From positions 4,012,800 to 4,076,799 of the forward strand of contig NZ_CP084029.1 in assembly GCF_020181615.1 (NCBI RefSeq): a stretch of DNA of 64,000 bases, read 5' to 3'. This stretch comes from [Mycobacterium] crassicus. GTDB lineage: Bacteria; Actinomycetota; Actinomycetes; Mycobacteriales; Mycobacteriaceae. The first letter of the stretch is position 1, and each line of letters begins with the position of its first letter. The translations under genes were made by a program, and so were the position numbers. The notes under the pieces were generated by a model. It was not told the DNA's origin. It saw only the letters and a program-made list of their open reading frames with translations, and did not search any database. Positions 6,621 through 16,469 of this stretch are shown here, in pieces.

Positions 6621-7886
6621 TCACACCCCCGCGGTCTTGCGTTGATACTCCTCGATCCAAGCGGCTGTTTCCCGGTGGAAGTGCCGAATCAGGATCTCTT
6701 GGTCGTTGAGCAGGAAGTGCCGCACCGCCCGGGTCGCGATCATCGTCTGGGTGGCCTCCAGGGTGCTGGCGTCCTGCAGTCCGTACTCCTTGAACGACAC
6801 CGCCGACAGCTCTTGGGCCACTCGCTCTCGCGGCGTGCGCGGCTGCGGAAAGTACAGCGTGCCCTCGAAGATGTGACTGTCGTGCGAGGTGGGCCAGTAG
6901 TGGTAGGTCAGATACCAGCCTTGACCCCAGAACAGGATGGTGAAGTTGGGGAACAACTGAAACGAATCCAGGCCCCACGGGTCACATCCGGCCGGATTCA
7001 AGCCGGCGGGCATCTCGCCCAGGTCCGGCTTGTCCCAGGGGCCGAACAGCCCGCTCTGACAGATCTCCTCGATGGGCTTGCGCATCTCGGCCGGCATCTC
7101 CCAGGCCCGCACCCCGGATGTGCTCACCAGCCGGTGCGGACCTTCGATCCGGTAGTGCGGCGCTTCGAATCCCGCTTCCTCGGCGGCCCGGGTATAGGCC
7201 GTCGGCGTCTGATTCCCGTGCAGGATCGGCGCGTGGTAGAACTCCTGGAAGGCATCCAGGTAGAGCTTCCAATTCGCCCTGACCTCAGAGCGATAGCACC
7301 ACCGCGACGTCATCGAAGCGAACGGATAGCCTTCCAGCGCGGTGACCATCGGCCCGAGGAACTCCCGCAGCGATTGCTCGGGTGTCGGCGCGAAGTTGAC
7401 GAAGATGAAGCCTTCCCAGACGTCGCAATGCACCGGCACCAGCCCGTACCGGCTCTTGTCGAAGTCGAAGAACTCTTCCTCCTGCGGAACGTGGGTCAGC
7501 GTGCCGTCGAGGTCGTAGCGCCAGGCATGGTATTTGCAGACGAACTGACGACACATTCCGCTGGTGTCCTCCAACGGCATGTCGTTCCATACCAGTTTGT
7601 TTCCGCGGTGCCGGCACACATTGTGGTAGGCCTTGACATCGCCAGATCCCGTGCGCACCAAGATAATCGAGGTGTTGGCGACCTTGAGTTCCTTGGTGAA
7701 GTAGCTTCCCTTCCGCGGAATCTGCTCCACCCGGCCAACATTGAGCCAGGCCCGCTTGAAGATGGCCTCCCGCTCCTGCCGGTAGACCTCCGGGTCGATG
7801 GAGTCCTCATAGGACACCGGTCCGGTGCCCAACTCGGGATAGTGCTGTGTCCAACTGCCTTCAGCAGGCTTGGGGAAACGCGCCAC
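6621..7886 (-). CDS. Rieske-type aromatic ring-hydroxylating oxygenase alpha subunit
   Basis: A 421-residue oxygenase alpha subunit. The Rieske 2Fe-2S ligands are intact: C91-x-H93 in VCRHRGN and C117-x2-H120 in CKYHAW. The catalytic domain has NWKLYLDAFQEFYH with H-x4-H for the mononuclear iron. It should insert oxygen into, or demethylate, an organic substrate using electrons from a separate reductase and ferredoxin not encoded in the window. I prefer the GTG at 7886, which has AGGAG 5 bases upstream; the in-frame GTG at 7892 overlaps that site. It is the first gene of the cluster, with its own TTGACA promoter and a predicted operator. Confidence 0.9.
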   Translation of the reverse strand: MARFPKPAEGSWTQHYPELGTGPVSYEDSIDPEVYRQEREAIFKRAWLNVGRVEQIPRKGSYFTKELKVANTSIILVRTGSGDVKAYHNVCRHRGNKLVWNDMPLEDTSGMCRQFVCKYHAWRYDLDGTLTHVPQEEEFFDFDKSRYGLVPVHCDVWEGFIFVNFAPTPEQSLREFLGPMVTALEGYPFASMTSRWCYRSEVRANWKLYLDAFQEFYHAPILHGNQTPTAYTRAAEEAGFEAPHYRIEGPHRLVSTSGVRAWEMPAEMRKPIEEICQSGLFGPWDKPDLGEMPAGLNPAGCDPWGLDSFQLFPNFTILFWGQGWYLTYHYWPTSHDSHIFEGTLYFPQPRTPRERVAQELSAVSFKEYGLQDASTLEATQTMIATRAVRHFLLNDQEILIRHFHRETAAWIEEYQRKTAGV

Positions 7887-7922
7887 GGCCACTCCTGTTT
7901 GAACGGGGCTTCAGCAGCGCCG

Positions 7923-7951
7923 ACGCTAGCGACCCGCCTCGTCAGTGTCAA
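7923..7951 (-). promoter_or_regulatory. Predicted promoter of the Rieske oxygenase operon
   Basis: On the minus strand a perfect TTGACA -35 (7951-7946) is followed by a 17-base spacer and TAGCGT (7928-7923), a good TANNNT -10. Transcription would begin near 7916, giving a leader of about 30 bases with AGGAG before the GTG at 7886. The -35 box overlaps the predicted MarR palindrome. Confidence 0.6.
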
Positions 7952-7959
7952 GTAGTTGA
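7948..7959. promoter_or_regulatory. Predicted MarR operator, site 2
   Basis: TCAAGTAGTTGA has perfect TCAA/TTGA outer arms and matches site 1 (4494-4505) at 10 of 12 bases. It covers the upstream half of the TTGACA -35 box of the Rieske oxygenase promoter, consistent with repression. These are the only two such sites I noticed in the window. Confidence 0.55.
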
Positions 7960-8002
7960 TATATTCGGCGGCGGGTAGCCATTCGGGTTTTCGGGTGCCC
8001 AC

Positions 8003-9520
8003 TCAGGGCCGCTGGGCCGCCGTGACATTGTCGGCATCGGCCTGCAGCGCGGTATTGGCCAGCATCTGCTCGACCACGTTCTTGCCCAGGGCGCTGTCGC
8101 CGGGCAGTTCGATCGGGTAGTTGCCGTCGAAACAGGCGCTGCACAGCCGGGTCCGGGGCTGCTCGGTGGCAGCGATCATGTCCTCCAGGCCGACGTAGCT
8201 CAGGCTGTCGGCGCCGATGGCGCGGCGCACCGCTTCGACCATCTCGGTCTCGTCCTCGACGGCGTTGGCGATCAGCTCGGCCGGCGAGGCGAAGTCGATG
8301 CCGTAGAAGCAGGGCCAGCGCACCGGCGGGGAGGCGATCCGCACGTGCACCTCGATGGCGCCGGCCTCACGCAGCATCCGCACCAGGGCGCGCTGGGTGT
8401 TGCCCCGCACGATCGAGTCGTCGACGACGATGAGCCGCTTGCCGCGGATGATCTCGCGCAGCGGGTTGAGCTTGAGCCGGATACCCAACTGCCGGATGGT
8501 CTGCGAGGGCTGGATGAAGGTGCGCCCGACGTAGGCGTTCTTGGTCAGGCCCTGCCCGTAGTCGATACCGGATTCCTGGGCGTAGCCGACGGCTGCCGGT
8601 GTGCCGGACTCCGGCACACCGATGACCAGGTCCGCGTCGACGGGGTGTTGGCGGGCCAGCCGGCGGCCGATCTCCACCCGGGTGGCGTGTACCGAGCGCC
8701 CGCCGATCGTGCTGTCGGGCCGGGCCAGGTAGACATACTCGAATACGCAGCCCTTGGGCGTCGGGTTGGCGAACCGGGTGGAACGCACCCCGTCGGCGTC
8801 GATGGCCAGCAGCTCGCCCGGTTCGATGTCGCGGACGAACGAGGCGCCCACGATGTCCAGCGCCGCGGTCTCCGACGCGACCACCCAGCCGCGGTCGAGC
8901 CGGCCGAGCGACAGCGGCCGCACGCCCCACGGGTCGCGGGCCGCGTACAGGGTGTTCTCGTCCATGAACGTCAGGCAGAACGCGCCGCGTGCCGTCGGCA
9001 GCAGCTCCAGCGCCGCCTGCTCCAGGGTGGTGTCGGCCGCGCCGTGCGCCAGCAGCGCACCCAGGATGTCGGAGTCGGTGGTGGCCACACCGGGGCGGCG
9101 GGTGTCGATCAGCCCCAGTTCGCGGGCGCGGCCGGCCAGTTCGGCGGTGTTGACCAGGTTGCCGTTGTGGCCCAGCGCGAGCCCGGTGCCGGCGGCGGTG
9201 TTGCGGAACACCGGCTGGGCGTTCTCCCAGGTGGTGTCGCCGGTGGTCGAGTATCGGCAGTGTCCGATCGCGACGTGGCCCGGCATGGCCGCCAGCGTCT
9301 GCTCCTCGAACACCTGACTGACCAGACCGAGGTCCTTGAAGACCAGCACCTGCGAGCCGTCGCCCACCGCGATGCCGGCGGCTTCCTGGCCGCGGTGCTG
9401 CAGCGCATAGAGGCCGAAATATGTGAGCTTGGCTACTTCTTCGCCGGGAGCCCAGACACCGAATACACCGCATTCTTCGCGGGGTGAGTTCTCATGATCT
9501 TCAACCTGCTGGTCAAGCAC
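8003..9520 (-). CDS. purF: Amidophosphoribosyltransferase
   Basis: First committed enzyme of de novo purine synthesis: PRPP plus glutamine gives phosphoribosylamine. The 505-residue protein has a short propeptide before the nucleophile cysteine in REECGVFGVW, the glutaminase loop with HRGQEAAGIA, the PRPP-binding VVDDSIVRGNTQR, and CSACF near the C-terminus as a ligand of the structural 4Fe-4S cluster. It is close to M. tuberculosis PurF (Rv0808) along its length. The start is GTG 9520; the N-terminus is shorter than I recall for the M. tuberculosis protein, so an upstream start is possible. In M. tuberculosis purM follows directly; here the Rieske cluster does. Confidence 0.97.
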   Translation of the reverse strand: MLDQQVEDHENSPREECGVFGVWAPGEEVAKLTYFGLYALQHRGQEAAGIAVGDGSQVLVFKDLGLVSQVFEEQTLAAMPGHVAIGHCRYSTTGDTTWENAQPVFRNTAAGTGLALGHNGNLVNTAELAGRARELGLIDTRRPGVATTDSDILGALLAHGAADTTLEQAALELLPTARGAFCLTFMDENTLYAARDPWGVRPLSLGRLDRGWVVASETAALDIVGASFVRDIEPGELLAIDADGVRSTRFANPTPKGCVFEYVYLARPDSTIGGRSVHATRVEIGRRLARQHPVDADLVIGVPESGTPAAVGYAQESGIDYGQGLTKNAYVGRTFIQPSQTIRQLGIRLKLNPLREIIRGKRLIVVDDSIVRGNTQRALVRMLREAGAIEVHVRIASPPVRWPCFYGIDFASPAELIANAVEDETEMVEAVRRAIGADSLSYVGLEDMIAATEQPRTRLCSACFDGNYPIELPGDSALGKNVVEQMLANTALQADADNVTAAQRP

Positions 9521-9571
9521 GTTTTCTCTGCTCCGTGAGTGCGGGCGAAGGTGACGGGCATCAGTCTACGG

Positions 9572-9967
9572 TCAATCGGCGTCGAGTTTCACCAACGGCA
9601 GCCATTCGGCGATCTCGGCGGCCCGCGAGCCGGACAGTCGCAGCTTGGCGTCCGCGGTCGCCGCCGCGGTGGTGAGCAGCCCGGCGGCCAGCAGCAGCCA
9701 GCTGCGCGGGTCGGTCTCGACGACGTTGGGCGGGGTGCCGCGAGTGTGCCGTGGGCCGGCGATGCACTGCACCGCGACGAACGGCGGAACCCGCACCTCG
9801 ACGCTGGCACCCGGTGCCACCTCGGCCAGGGTGCGGGCGGTGAGGCGCACCGCGGCGGCCAGCTGGGTCCGATCCGGGGCGGGCAGGTTCTCGTCGCGCA
9901 GCCAGGCGGCGAGCGCCAACACCGCGGCGCGGGTCTGCGCCGGGTCGAGACGTGGGCGAGCGCTCAT
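9572..9967 (-). CDS. Sterol-carrier-like family protein (Rv0807 type)
   Basis: A 131-residue small protein next to purF, matching the position and general sequence of M. tuberculosis Rv0807, annotated as a sterol carrier family protein. It begins at ATG 9967 with an N-terminal helix (DPAQTRAAVLALAAWL), then a central strand-rich part VEVRVPPFVAVQCIAGP and a C-terminal helix ending in WLPLVKLDAD. No signal peptide or membrane segment. Its biochemical role is unknown. The gene ends 51 bases before the purF start on the same strand and may share the transcript. Confidence 0.8.
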   Translation of the reverse strand: MSARPRLDPAQTRAAVLALAAWLRDENLPAPDRTQLAAAVRLTARTLAEVAPGASVEVRVPPFVAVQCIAGPRHTRGTPPNVVETDPRSWLLLAAGLLTTAAATADAKLRLSGSRAAEIAEWLPLVKLDAD

Positions 9968-10088
9968 GCCTTCATCGTCGCAGAGCCCGACGATCGATCG
10001 TGCCCTACTCCGACGGCCCGTCGAGGGTGCGGTTCAGGCAGCAGAATCGCGTAAATCCCGCCCAAAACGCACACTCGGCGACCGGTAC

Positions 10089-11813
10089 CTAGGAGTGGAC
10101 TTCCCGGGGCTGGTGCAGCGCGGCCCGGATCCGCTCGGTGTCGCCCGGCGTCCAGCCGTCCGGCGGCACCACCGCCACCCAGCCGTCCAGGATCGTGTCC
10201 GCGTAATTGTGGCCGTGCCCGGTCGGCATCGATTCACCGTGCGCCAGGTCGGCGCTGACCTGCCAGAACGTCACCACCGGATACCAGCGCATGGAGGCGG
10301 TGCGGTCCTCACCGGGCGGCTCGGTCAGCCAGTCGGGCCGGGCGAACAGCAGATCCGGCGACCACCAGACCACCGGGTCGGAGGCGTGCTGCAGAAACAG
10401 CACGCGGGTGCCGATCCACGGCGCTGCGGCGGTCCGGGCGATCTCGGCCGGCAGCGTGCCCTGGTCGAACCGCACGGTGCGGCCGTTGTCGTACCGCGGC
10501 AGGGCCGCAGTGGTGCCGGGGTCGCGCCGCACCAGCAGGGCCCGCCACAGCGAGCTGGCCTGCGGCGGACCCACCCACAGCACGGCGTCGAAACCCGTCT
10601 CGGCGATGTCGGGCAGCCAGTCGAACGCGGCCTGGCCGGCCATCGCCCCGAGGCTTTCGCCGTAAAGAACCAGCTTGGGCCGGTGGTCGACCGGCAGGCC
10701 TCGCCAGCGCTCGGCGATGGTCTGCACCAGCATCCGGCCGGAGTCCGTCGACTTGCGCTGGTCGGCCAGGAACGAGATCCAGCTGGGCAGGTAGGAGTAC
10801 TGCACGCCGACAATGGCGGTGTCGCCGTTGTAGAGCATCTCCACCGCATCCGCCGCGGCCGGGTTGACCCAGCCGGTACCGGTGGTGGGCACCACGACCA
10901 GCACCCGGCGATCGAAGGCGTGCGTGCGCTCGAGTTCGTCGACCAGCAGCTCCATCCGCGCCCGGTCGTCGCCGGCGCTGTGCAGCCCGGCATACACCCG
11001 GATGGGTTCGCGGGCGGGCCGCCCGTTGATCCGGGTCAGCTCGGCGGCGTGCACCCCGCCGGCGACGAAGCTGCGGCCCTGACTTCCCAGGCTGTCCCAC
11101 GGCGCCAACGACGCCGGGCTGCCGGAACGCTCCGGTTGCCGCGGCTGGACCACTCCGGGTTGGGTGTCGCTGTTCTCGGGCTGGAACACCACGCTGGCGC
11201 CGGCGAAGAAGCCGCGGATCAGCACACCGTTGATCAGGCTGACCAAGAGGACGACGACGATCGAGGTGCCGATGAACAGGGCCACCTCACTGTGCAGGTG
11301 CCAGCGCCGTACCAACAGTCGCGCCAGCAACCGGCTGGCGTCGATCAGCGTCCGCACCGTGGCCACCAGCGCGGCGGCGACGCCGATCGCAACGGCCAGG
11401 GTGCGCAGGTAGCCCAGCGTCCCCGGGCCTTCGATACCCAGCAGTTCCGAGACCTGCCGCTGCCAACCGGCGGCGGGGATCAGCATCAGCACGCACGCGG
11501 CGGGCGACACCACCACGACGGCCGCCTTCAGCGCGAACAAGACCCCACGCGACGGCGGCCACCAGCCGGCGCCGCGCAGCACGAAACGGTTCAGCGCGGC
11601 GCCGACCGCCACCCCCAGTCCGTAGCCGAACGCGGCGTTGATCCCGCCGATCAAGCCCTGGAACAACCAGTCCCGCGGCAGGAGCGAAGGGGTCAGCGAC
11701 AGGCAGAAGAACAACGCGCCGAAGCCGACCCCGACGAACCGCAGGCGCAGCAGGCTCCACGCCCACACCAACAGCGGGTGCCTACCGCGGGGTGTCGCCG
11801 TGGTGGTCCCCAT
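10089..11813 (-). CDS. Membrane alpha/beta-hydrolase (Abhydrolase_9 type)
   Basis: A 574-residue membrane-anchored hydrolase. The N-terminal third contains about five hydrophobic segments (including GVGFGALFFCLSLTPSLLP near residue 25, GVLFALKAAVVVVSPAACV and FIGTSIVVVLLVSLINGVL), matching the N-terminal domain that accompanies this family. The C-terminal part is an alpha/beta-hydrolase with the nucleophile elbow GESLG in LVLYGESLGAMAG, an acid after YADTILDGW and GHGHNYAD near the end. The start is ATG 11813, 10 bases after the purL stop; the longer upstream reading frame overlaps purL and is not real. Substrate unknown; a role in envelope lipid metabolism is a guess. Confidence 0.8.
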   Translation of the reverse strand: MGTTTATPRGRHPLLVWAWSLLRLRFVGVGFGALFFCLSLTPSLLPRDWLFQGLIGGINAAFGYGLGVAVGAALNRFVLRGAGWWPPSRGVLFALKAAVVVVSPAACVLMLIPAAGWQRQVSELLGIEGPGTLGYLRTLAVAIGVAAALVATVRTLIDASRLLARLLVRRWHLHSEVALFIGTSIVVVLLVSLINGVLIRGFFAGASVVFQPENSDTQPGVVQPRQPERSGSPASLAPWDSLGSQGRSFVAGGVHAAELTRINGRPAREPIRVYAGLHSAGDDRARMELLVDELERTHAFDRRVLVVVPTTGTGWVNPAAADAVEMLYNGDTAIVGVQYSYLPSWISFLADQRKSTDSGRMLVQTIAERWRGLPVDHRPKLVLYGESLGAMAGQAAFDWLPDIAETGFDAVLWVGPPQASSLWRALLVRRDPGTTAALPRYDNGRTVRFDQGTLPAEIARTAAAPWIGTRVLFLQHASDPVVWWSPDLLFARPDWLTEPPGEDRTASMRWYPVVTFWQVSADLAHGESMPTGHGHNYADTILDGWVAVVPPDGWTPGDTERIRAALHQPREVHS

Positions 11814-11823
11814 ACCGGTGCGG

Positions 11824-14118
11824 CTAGCCGAACATCTCCGGCAGCACCGCCTCGGATGTGCTGCGCAGCTCCTCCAGCGACACGCTGAACTGACCTTGAA
11901 CCTCGACCGCGCCGGAACCCTGATCCACCACACCGATCCGGACGACGGGCAGCCCGCGCGCCTCGCACATGGACCGGAACCGGCTCTCCTCAGTGCGCGG
12001 CACCGCGACCACCACCCGGCCCGCCGACTCGGAGAACAGGAAGGTGAACGGGTCGGCATCTTCGGGCAGCAGTATGCGGCAACCGGTTTCGCCGGCGAGG
12101 GCCGATTCCACCACGGCCTGGATCAGACCGCCCTCGCTCAGGTCGTGCGCCGCCGAGACCAGGCCGTCCCGGGAGGCCGCGCGCAGTACCTCGGCGAGCA
12201 GCTTCTCTCGCTCCAGGTCGACCTTCGGCGGCAGGCCGCCCAGGTGGCTTCCGGTCACCTGGGCCCAGATGGAGCCGTCGAACTCATCACCGGTGTCACC
12301 GAGCAACATCAGGGTCTCCCCCGGCTCGACGCCGAACGCCGTGGGGACACGTCGGCTGACGTCGTCTATGACACCGAGCACACCGACCACCGGGGTGGGG
12401 TGGATCGGCGTCGCGCCGGTCTGGTTGTAGAAACTCACGTTGCCGCCGGTCACCGGAATCCCCAGCGCCGCACAGCCGTCCGCCAGTCCGCGGACGGCCT
12501 CGGCGAACTGCCACATCACCCCGGGGTCTTCCGGGGAGCCGAAGTTCAGGCAGTTGGTGACGGCGATCGGTGTGGCACCGGTGACCGCAACGTTGCGGTA
12601 CGCCTCGGCCAGCGCCAACTGCGCACCGGCATACGGGTCCAGCTTGGTGTAGCGGCCCGATGCGTCGGTGGAGATGGCGATCCCGCGCCCGGAGGCCTCG
12701 TCGATGCGCAGCATCCCGCCGTCGGCATGCTCGGCGAGCACGGTGTTGCCCCGCACATAACGGTCGTACTGCTCGGTGATGAACGCCCGGCTGCACAGGT
12801 GCGGGCTGCCCAGCAGCGCAAGCATGGTCGCGCGCAGTTCGTCGCCGGTGACCGGTCGCGGCAACTTGTCGCTGCGGTCGGCGTTGAGGGCGTCCTGGGT
12901 GTCCGGGCGCGCGACCGGGCGCTGATAGATCGGGCCTTCGTGGGCCACGGTGCGCGGCGGTACGTCGACGACGGTCTGTCCGTGCCAGGTGATCTGCAGC
13001 CGGTCGCCGTCGGTGACCTCACCGATCACGGTGGCCAGCACGTCCCACTTGCGGCACACCGCCATGAAGGCGTCGACATTCTCCGGGGCGACGACGGCGC
13101 ACATGCGCTCCTGCGACTCGCTGGAGAGCACTTCGGCCGGGGTCATGCCCTCCGCCCGAAGCGGAACCTGCTCCAGCGCAATCGCCATGCCGCCGTCACC
13201 GGCCGACGCCAATTCTGATGTGGCACAGGACAGTCCAGCTCCACCGAGATCCTGGATGCCGACCACCAGCTTGGCGGCGTACAGCTCCAGGCAGCACTCG
13301 ATGAGCACCTTCTCGGTGAACGGGTCGCCGACCTGAACCGCCGGCAGCTTCTTACGGCCCGAACCGCTCTCGTCGCCGCCGAAGGTGTCCGACGCCAGCA
13401 CCGACACCCCACCGATGCCGTCGAGGCCGGTGCGCGCCCCGAACAGGATGATCTTGTTGCCGGTGCCCGACGCGAACGCCAGGTGCAGATCCTCCTTCTT
13501 GAGCACCCCGACGCAGAGCGCGTTGACCAGCGGGTTGCCCGCGTAGCACTCGTCGAAGACGGTCTCGCCGCCGATGTTGGGCAGGCCCAGGGAGTTGCCG
13601 TAGCCGCCGATGCCACGCACCACCCCGTCGAGCACCCGGCGGGTGTCGGGAGCGTCGGCGGCGCCGAACCGCAACTGGTCCATCACCGCGACCGGGCGGG
13701 CGCCCATCGCCATGATGTCGCGCACGATGCCGCCCACCCCGGTGGCCGCACCCTGGTAGGGCTCCACGTAGGACGGGTGGTTGTGCGATTCGACCTTGAA
13801 GGTGACCGCCCAACCGTCACCGATGTCGACCACGCCGGCGTTCTCGCCGATGCCGGCCAGCATCGACTTGCGCATCTCGTCGGTGGTGGTCTCGCCGAAG
13901 TAGCGCAGATGCACCTTGGACGACTTGTAGGAGCAGTGCTCGCTCCACATCACCGAGTACATGGCCAGCTCGGCGTCGGTGGGGCGGCGGCCCAGGATGT
14001 CGCGGATGCGCTGGTACTCGTCGTCCTTGAGACCCAACTCGGCGAACGGTTGCGGGTGATCAGGCGTGGCAGCGGCGTGTTCGACGGTGTCCAGCGTGGT
14101 CGGGGGCGTCACGGGCAC
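11824..14118 (-). CDS. purL: Phosphoribosylformylglycinamidine synthase subunit II
   Basis: ATP-dependent amidation of FGAR to FGAM in purine synthesis, acting with PurQ (glutaminase) and PurS. The 764-residue protein is the small, three-subunit-type PurL. Marks include [12 protein letters not shown] near residue 57, [35 protein letters not shown] and the second-half GNVSFYN. Closely similar to M. tuberculosis PurL (Rv0803). The start is ATG 14118, 22 bases after the aminopeptidase gene on the same strand. The partner genes purQ-purS are also in the window, about 5 kb away, as in M. tuberculosis. Confidence 0.97.
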   Translation of the reverse strand: MPVTPPTTLDTVEHAAATPDHPQPFAELGLKDDEYQRIRDILGRRPTDAELAMYSVMWSEHCSYKSSKVHLRYFGETTTDEMRKSMLAGIGENAGVVDIGDGWAVTFKVESHNHPSYVEPYQGAATGVGGIVRDIMAMGARPVAVMDQLRFGAADAPDTRRVLDGVVRGIGGYGNSLGLPNIGGETVFDECYAGNPLVNALCVGVLKKEDLHLAFASGTGNKIILFGARTGLDGIGGVSVLASDTFGGDESGSGRKKLPAVQVGDPFTEKVLIECCLELYAAKLVVGIQDLGGAGLSCATSELASAGDGGMAIALEQVPLRAEGMTPAEVLSSESQERMCAVVAPENVDAFMAVCRKWDVLATVIGEVTDGDRLQITWHGQTVVDVPPRTVAHEGPIYQRPVARPDTQDALNADRSDKLPRPVTGDELRATMLALLGSPHLCSRAFITEQYDRYVRGNTVLAEHADGGMLRIDEASGRGIAISTDASGRYTKLDPYAGAQLALAEAYRNVAVTGATPIAVTNCLNFGSPEDPGVMWQFAEAVRGLADGCAALGIPVTGGNVSFYNQTGATPIHPTPVVGVLGVIDDVSRRVPTAFGVEPGETLMLLGDTGDEFDGSIWAQVTGSHLGGLPPKVDLEREKLLAEVLRAASRDGLVSAAHDLSEGGLIQAVVESALAGETGCRILLPEDADPFTFLFSESAGRVVVAVPRTEESRFRSMCEARGLPVVRIGVVDQGSGAVEVQGQFSVSLEELRSTSEAVLPEMFG

Positions 14119-14140
14119 AGTCTATGGCACCGATTTCGGC

Positions 14141-15400
14141 TCAGTCCGGCGCGAGGAACGCGCTCAGCGCCGCGGCGTAGGAGGCGACGTCGCGGGCACC
14201 CATCAGTTCGCGTGCCGAATGCATGGCCAGCTGCGGAGCGCCCACGTCAACGGTGGGAATCCCGGTGCGCGCGGCGCTCATCGGGCCGATGGTGGATCCG
14301 CACGGCAGATCGGCGCGGTGCTCGTAACGCTGCAGGTCCACCCCCGCCTGGGCGCAGGCCAGCGCGAACGTCGCGGCGGTGCGGCCGTCGGTGGCGTAGC
14401 GCAGGTTGGGCTGCACCTTGAGCACCGGACCGGCGTTGATAGCGATCTGATGCCCCGGTTCGTGGCGATCCGGGTAGTTGGGGTGGGTGGCGTGGGCCAT
14501 GTCCGCCGACGCCAGCGTGGAGGCCGCCAGCCGGCGCAGCAGATCCTCCCGGCTCCCGCCGGCGGCCAGCGTGATCCGCTCCAGGACGGTCACCAGCAGA
14601 TCGGACTGGGCGCCGTGGGCCGACGTCGATCCGACCTCCTCGTGGTCGAACAGCGCCAGCACCGGAAGGTAGCGGCCCGGTCGCGCCGCTATCAGCGCCT
14701 CCAGCCCGGCGTAACAGCTGGCCTGGTTGTCCAGCCGCGGCGCGCTGACGAACAACTCCCCGACTCCGGTCAACACCGCGGGCGCCAGGTCGTGGGTCAT
14801 CAGGTCGAAGCCCAGCACATCGCTCGGTTCCACCCCGGCGCGTTCGGCGACGTAGCCGAGGAAATCCGGTGCGCCACCGGCCCCCCACACCGCGTTGACG
14901 TGACGTTGCGGGTCCAGCGCGACCGCCTTGCGATCGTCGGCGAGGTGGATCGCCAGCTGCGGAACCCGCAGGATCGGCTCGTCGATACGGACCAGGTGAT
15001 GGAGGATCGTCGCGCCGCTGCGCACCGAGAGCCGCCCGCTGATACCCAGCTCACGGTCCAGCCAGGAGTTCAGCCAGGCTCCGCCGTAGGGCTCCAGTGC
15101 CACCAGTTGCCAGCCCGCCACCTCACGGGCCGGATGCTGTTTGACCCGAAGGTTAGGGCTGTCAGTGTGCGCGCCGACGATCCGGAAGGCGGTGGCCGGG
15201 TTCGTCGCTCCGCTGTCCCAGGCCACCAGTGAGCCGGAACGGACGATGAAGTACCGCCCGGGCGCCCCCGGCCAGCGGTCGGTCTCGGCAAGTTCGGTGT
15301 AGCCGGCGGACCGGAGTCGCTCGGCGACGGTGGCGCAGGCATGAAACGGCGACGGTGAGGCGTCGATGAACTCGCATAATCCAGTTGCGGTGCCCGCCAT
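14141..15400 (-). CDS. pepC: M18-family aspartyl aminopeptidase
   Basis: A 419-residue cytosolic zinc aminopeptidase of family M18 that removes acidic N-terminal residues from peptides. Metal-ligand motifs are present: [12 protein letters not shown] near residue 94, the dinuclear-site DHEEVGS followed by TSAHGAQSD, and [14 protein letters not shown]; a final [12 protein letters not shown] provides the last histidine. Corresponds to Rv0800. The start ATG 15400 is 52 bases from the divergent DyP peroxidase start, so the two share a short bidirectional promoter region. Confidence 0.93.
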   Translation of the reverse strand: MAGTATGLCEFIDASPSPFHACATVAERLRSAGYTELAETDRWPGAPGRYFIVRSGSLVAWDSGATNPATAFRIVGAHTDSPNLRVKQHPAREVAGWQLVALEPYGGAWLNSWLDRELGISGRLSVRSGATILHHLVRIDEPILRVPQLAIHLADDRKAVALDPQRHVNAVWGAGGAPDFLGYVAERAGVEPSDVLGFDLMTHDLAPAVLTGVGELFVSAPRLDNQASCYAGLEALIAARPGRYLPVLALFDHEEVGSTSAHGAQSDLLVTVLERITLAAGGSREDLLRRLAASTLASADMAHATHPNYPDRHEPGHQIAINAGPVLKVQPNLRYATDGRTAATFALACAQAGVDLQRYEHRADLPCGSTIGPMSAARTGIPTVDVGAPQLAMHSARELMGARDVASYAAALSAFLAPD

Positions 15401-15439
15401 GCAGACCAGTGTTTCCTATCCGGGCCCCGTCCGGGGCGT

Positions 15440-15453
15440 TAGGGTCGACACTG
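15440..15453 (+). promoter_or_regulatory. Predicted leaderless promoter of the encapsulin operon
   Basis: TAGGGT at 15440-15445 fits the mycobacterial TANNNT -10 box and ends 7 bases before the GTG start of the DyP peroxidase at 15453, so transcription would begin at the start codon. I see no convincing -35 box. The divergent pepC start is at 15400. Confidence 0.45.
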
Positions 15454-16469
15454 TGCCGTCTGTTCAGCCCGTCACCGTTCCCCTGACATCCGCGGCCATC
15501 TTCCTGGTTGTCACCATCGACGAAGGCGGTGCGGCCCAGGTACACGACGCACTGCCGGACCTGGCCGGAATGGCCTCTGCCATCAGCTTCCGTGACCCGA
15601 CCAAACAGCTGTCGCTGGTGACCTCGATCGGCTCGGACGCCTGGGACCGCTTGTTCGCCGGGCCCCGGCCGGCGCAGCTGCATCCCTTCGTGGAGTTGAC
15701 CGGCCCCCGCCACACCGCACCGGCCACCCCGGGCGATCTGCTGTTTCACATCCGCGCAGAGTCGATGGACGTCTGCTTCGAGCTGGCGCGGCGAATCCTT
15801 CGGATGCTGAGCGGCGCGGTCACCGTGGCCGACGAGGTGCACGGGTTCCAGTTCTTCGACAATCGGGACCTGCTCGGTTTCGTCGATGGCACTGAGAACC
15901 CGATGGGTGGCGACGCCGACGTTGCGGTCCAGATCGGCGACGAGGACCCTGACTTCGCCGGCGGGTCCTACGTGCACATCCAGAAGTATCTGCACGACAT
16001 GACCGCCTGGGACGCACTGCCGGTCACCGAACAGGAACGGGTGATCGGCCGCACGAAGGCCGACGACATCGAGTTCGACGACGCGGTGAAACCGGCCAAC
16101 TCCCACATCGCGCTGAACGTGATCACCGACGACGACGGCAACGAGCTGGACATCGTGCGCGCCAATATGCCTTTCGGATCGGCCAATTCAAGCGACCAGG
16201 GCACCTACTACATCGGGTATTCCCGCAGCCCGGAGATCACCGAGCGGATGCTGCGCAACATGTTCTTCGGCGACCCGCCCGGCAACACCGACCGCATCCT
16301 GGATTTCTCCACCGCGCTCACCGGCGGACTGTTCTTCACCCCGACCTCGGACTTCCTCGACGATCCGGCGCCACTCCCGGGAGCACCGACGCCGGCCCCC
16401 TCCGAGCCCACCGGCACGAATGCAGAGGGCTCACTGAACATCGGCAGCCTGAAAGGAACCGCGCAATGA
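15453..16469 (+). CDS. dyp: Encapsulated dye-decolorizing heme peroxidase (DyP)
   Basis: A 338-residue DyP-type peroxidase, homologue of Rv0799c. The start is GTG 15453 by alignment with that protein and a leaderless -10 box; the upstream in-frame extension overlaps the divergent pepC gene. D145 of GFVDG and R236 are the distal heme residues and H218 in NSHIALNV is the proximal ligand. The C-terminus carries a proline-rich linker and then GSLNIGSLKG (326-335), which matches the encapsulin cargo-loading peptide, so the enzyme should be packed inside the shell made by the next gene. The stop overlaps that gene's start (ATGA). Likely role: peroxide defence in a protein nanocompartment. Confidence 0.95.
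   Translation: MPSVQPVTVPLTSAAIFLVVTIDEGGAAQVHDALPDLAGMASAISFRDPTKQLSLVTSIGSDAWDRLFAGPRPAQLHPFVELTGPRHTAPATPGDLLFHIRAESMDVCFELARRILRMLSGAVTVADEVHGFQFFDNRDLLGFVDGTENPMGGDADVAVQIGDEDPDFAGGSYVHIQKYLHDMTAWDALPVTEQERVIGRTKADDIEFDDAVKPANSHIALNVITDDDGNELDIVRANMPFGSANSSDQGTYYIGYSRSPEITERMLRNMFFGDPPGNTDRILDFSTALTGGLFFTPTSDFLDDPAPLPGAPTPAPSEPTGTNAEGSLNIGSLKGTAQ

Noticed and set aside
9645..11888. 747-residue plus-strand open frame
   Set aside because: It runs antisense through the scp-like and alpha/beta-hydrolase genes, is low-complexity in Arg, Gly, Pro and Gln, and has no recognisable domain; typical high-GC shadow.
15366..15452. Longer start for the DyP peroxidase
   Set aside because: The extra 29 codons overlap the start of the divergent pepC gene and the promoter and do not match the N-terminus of the homologue.
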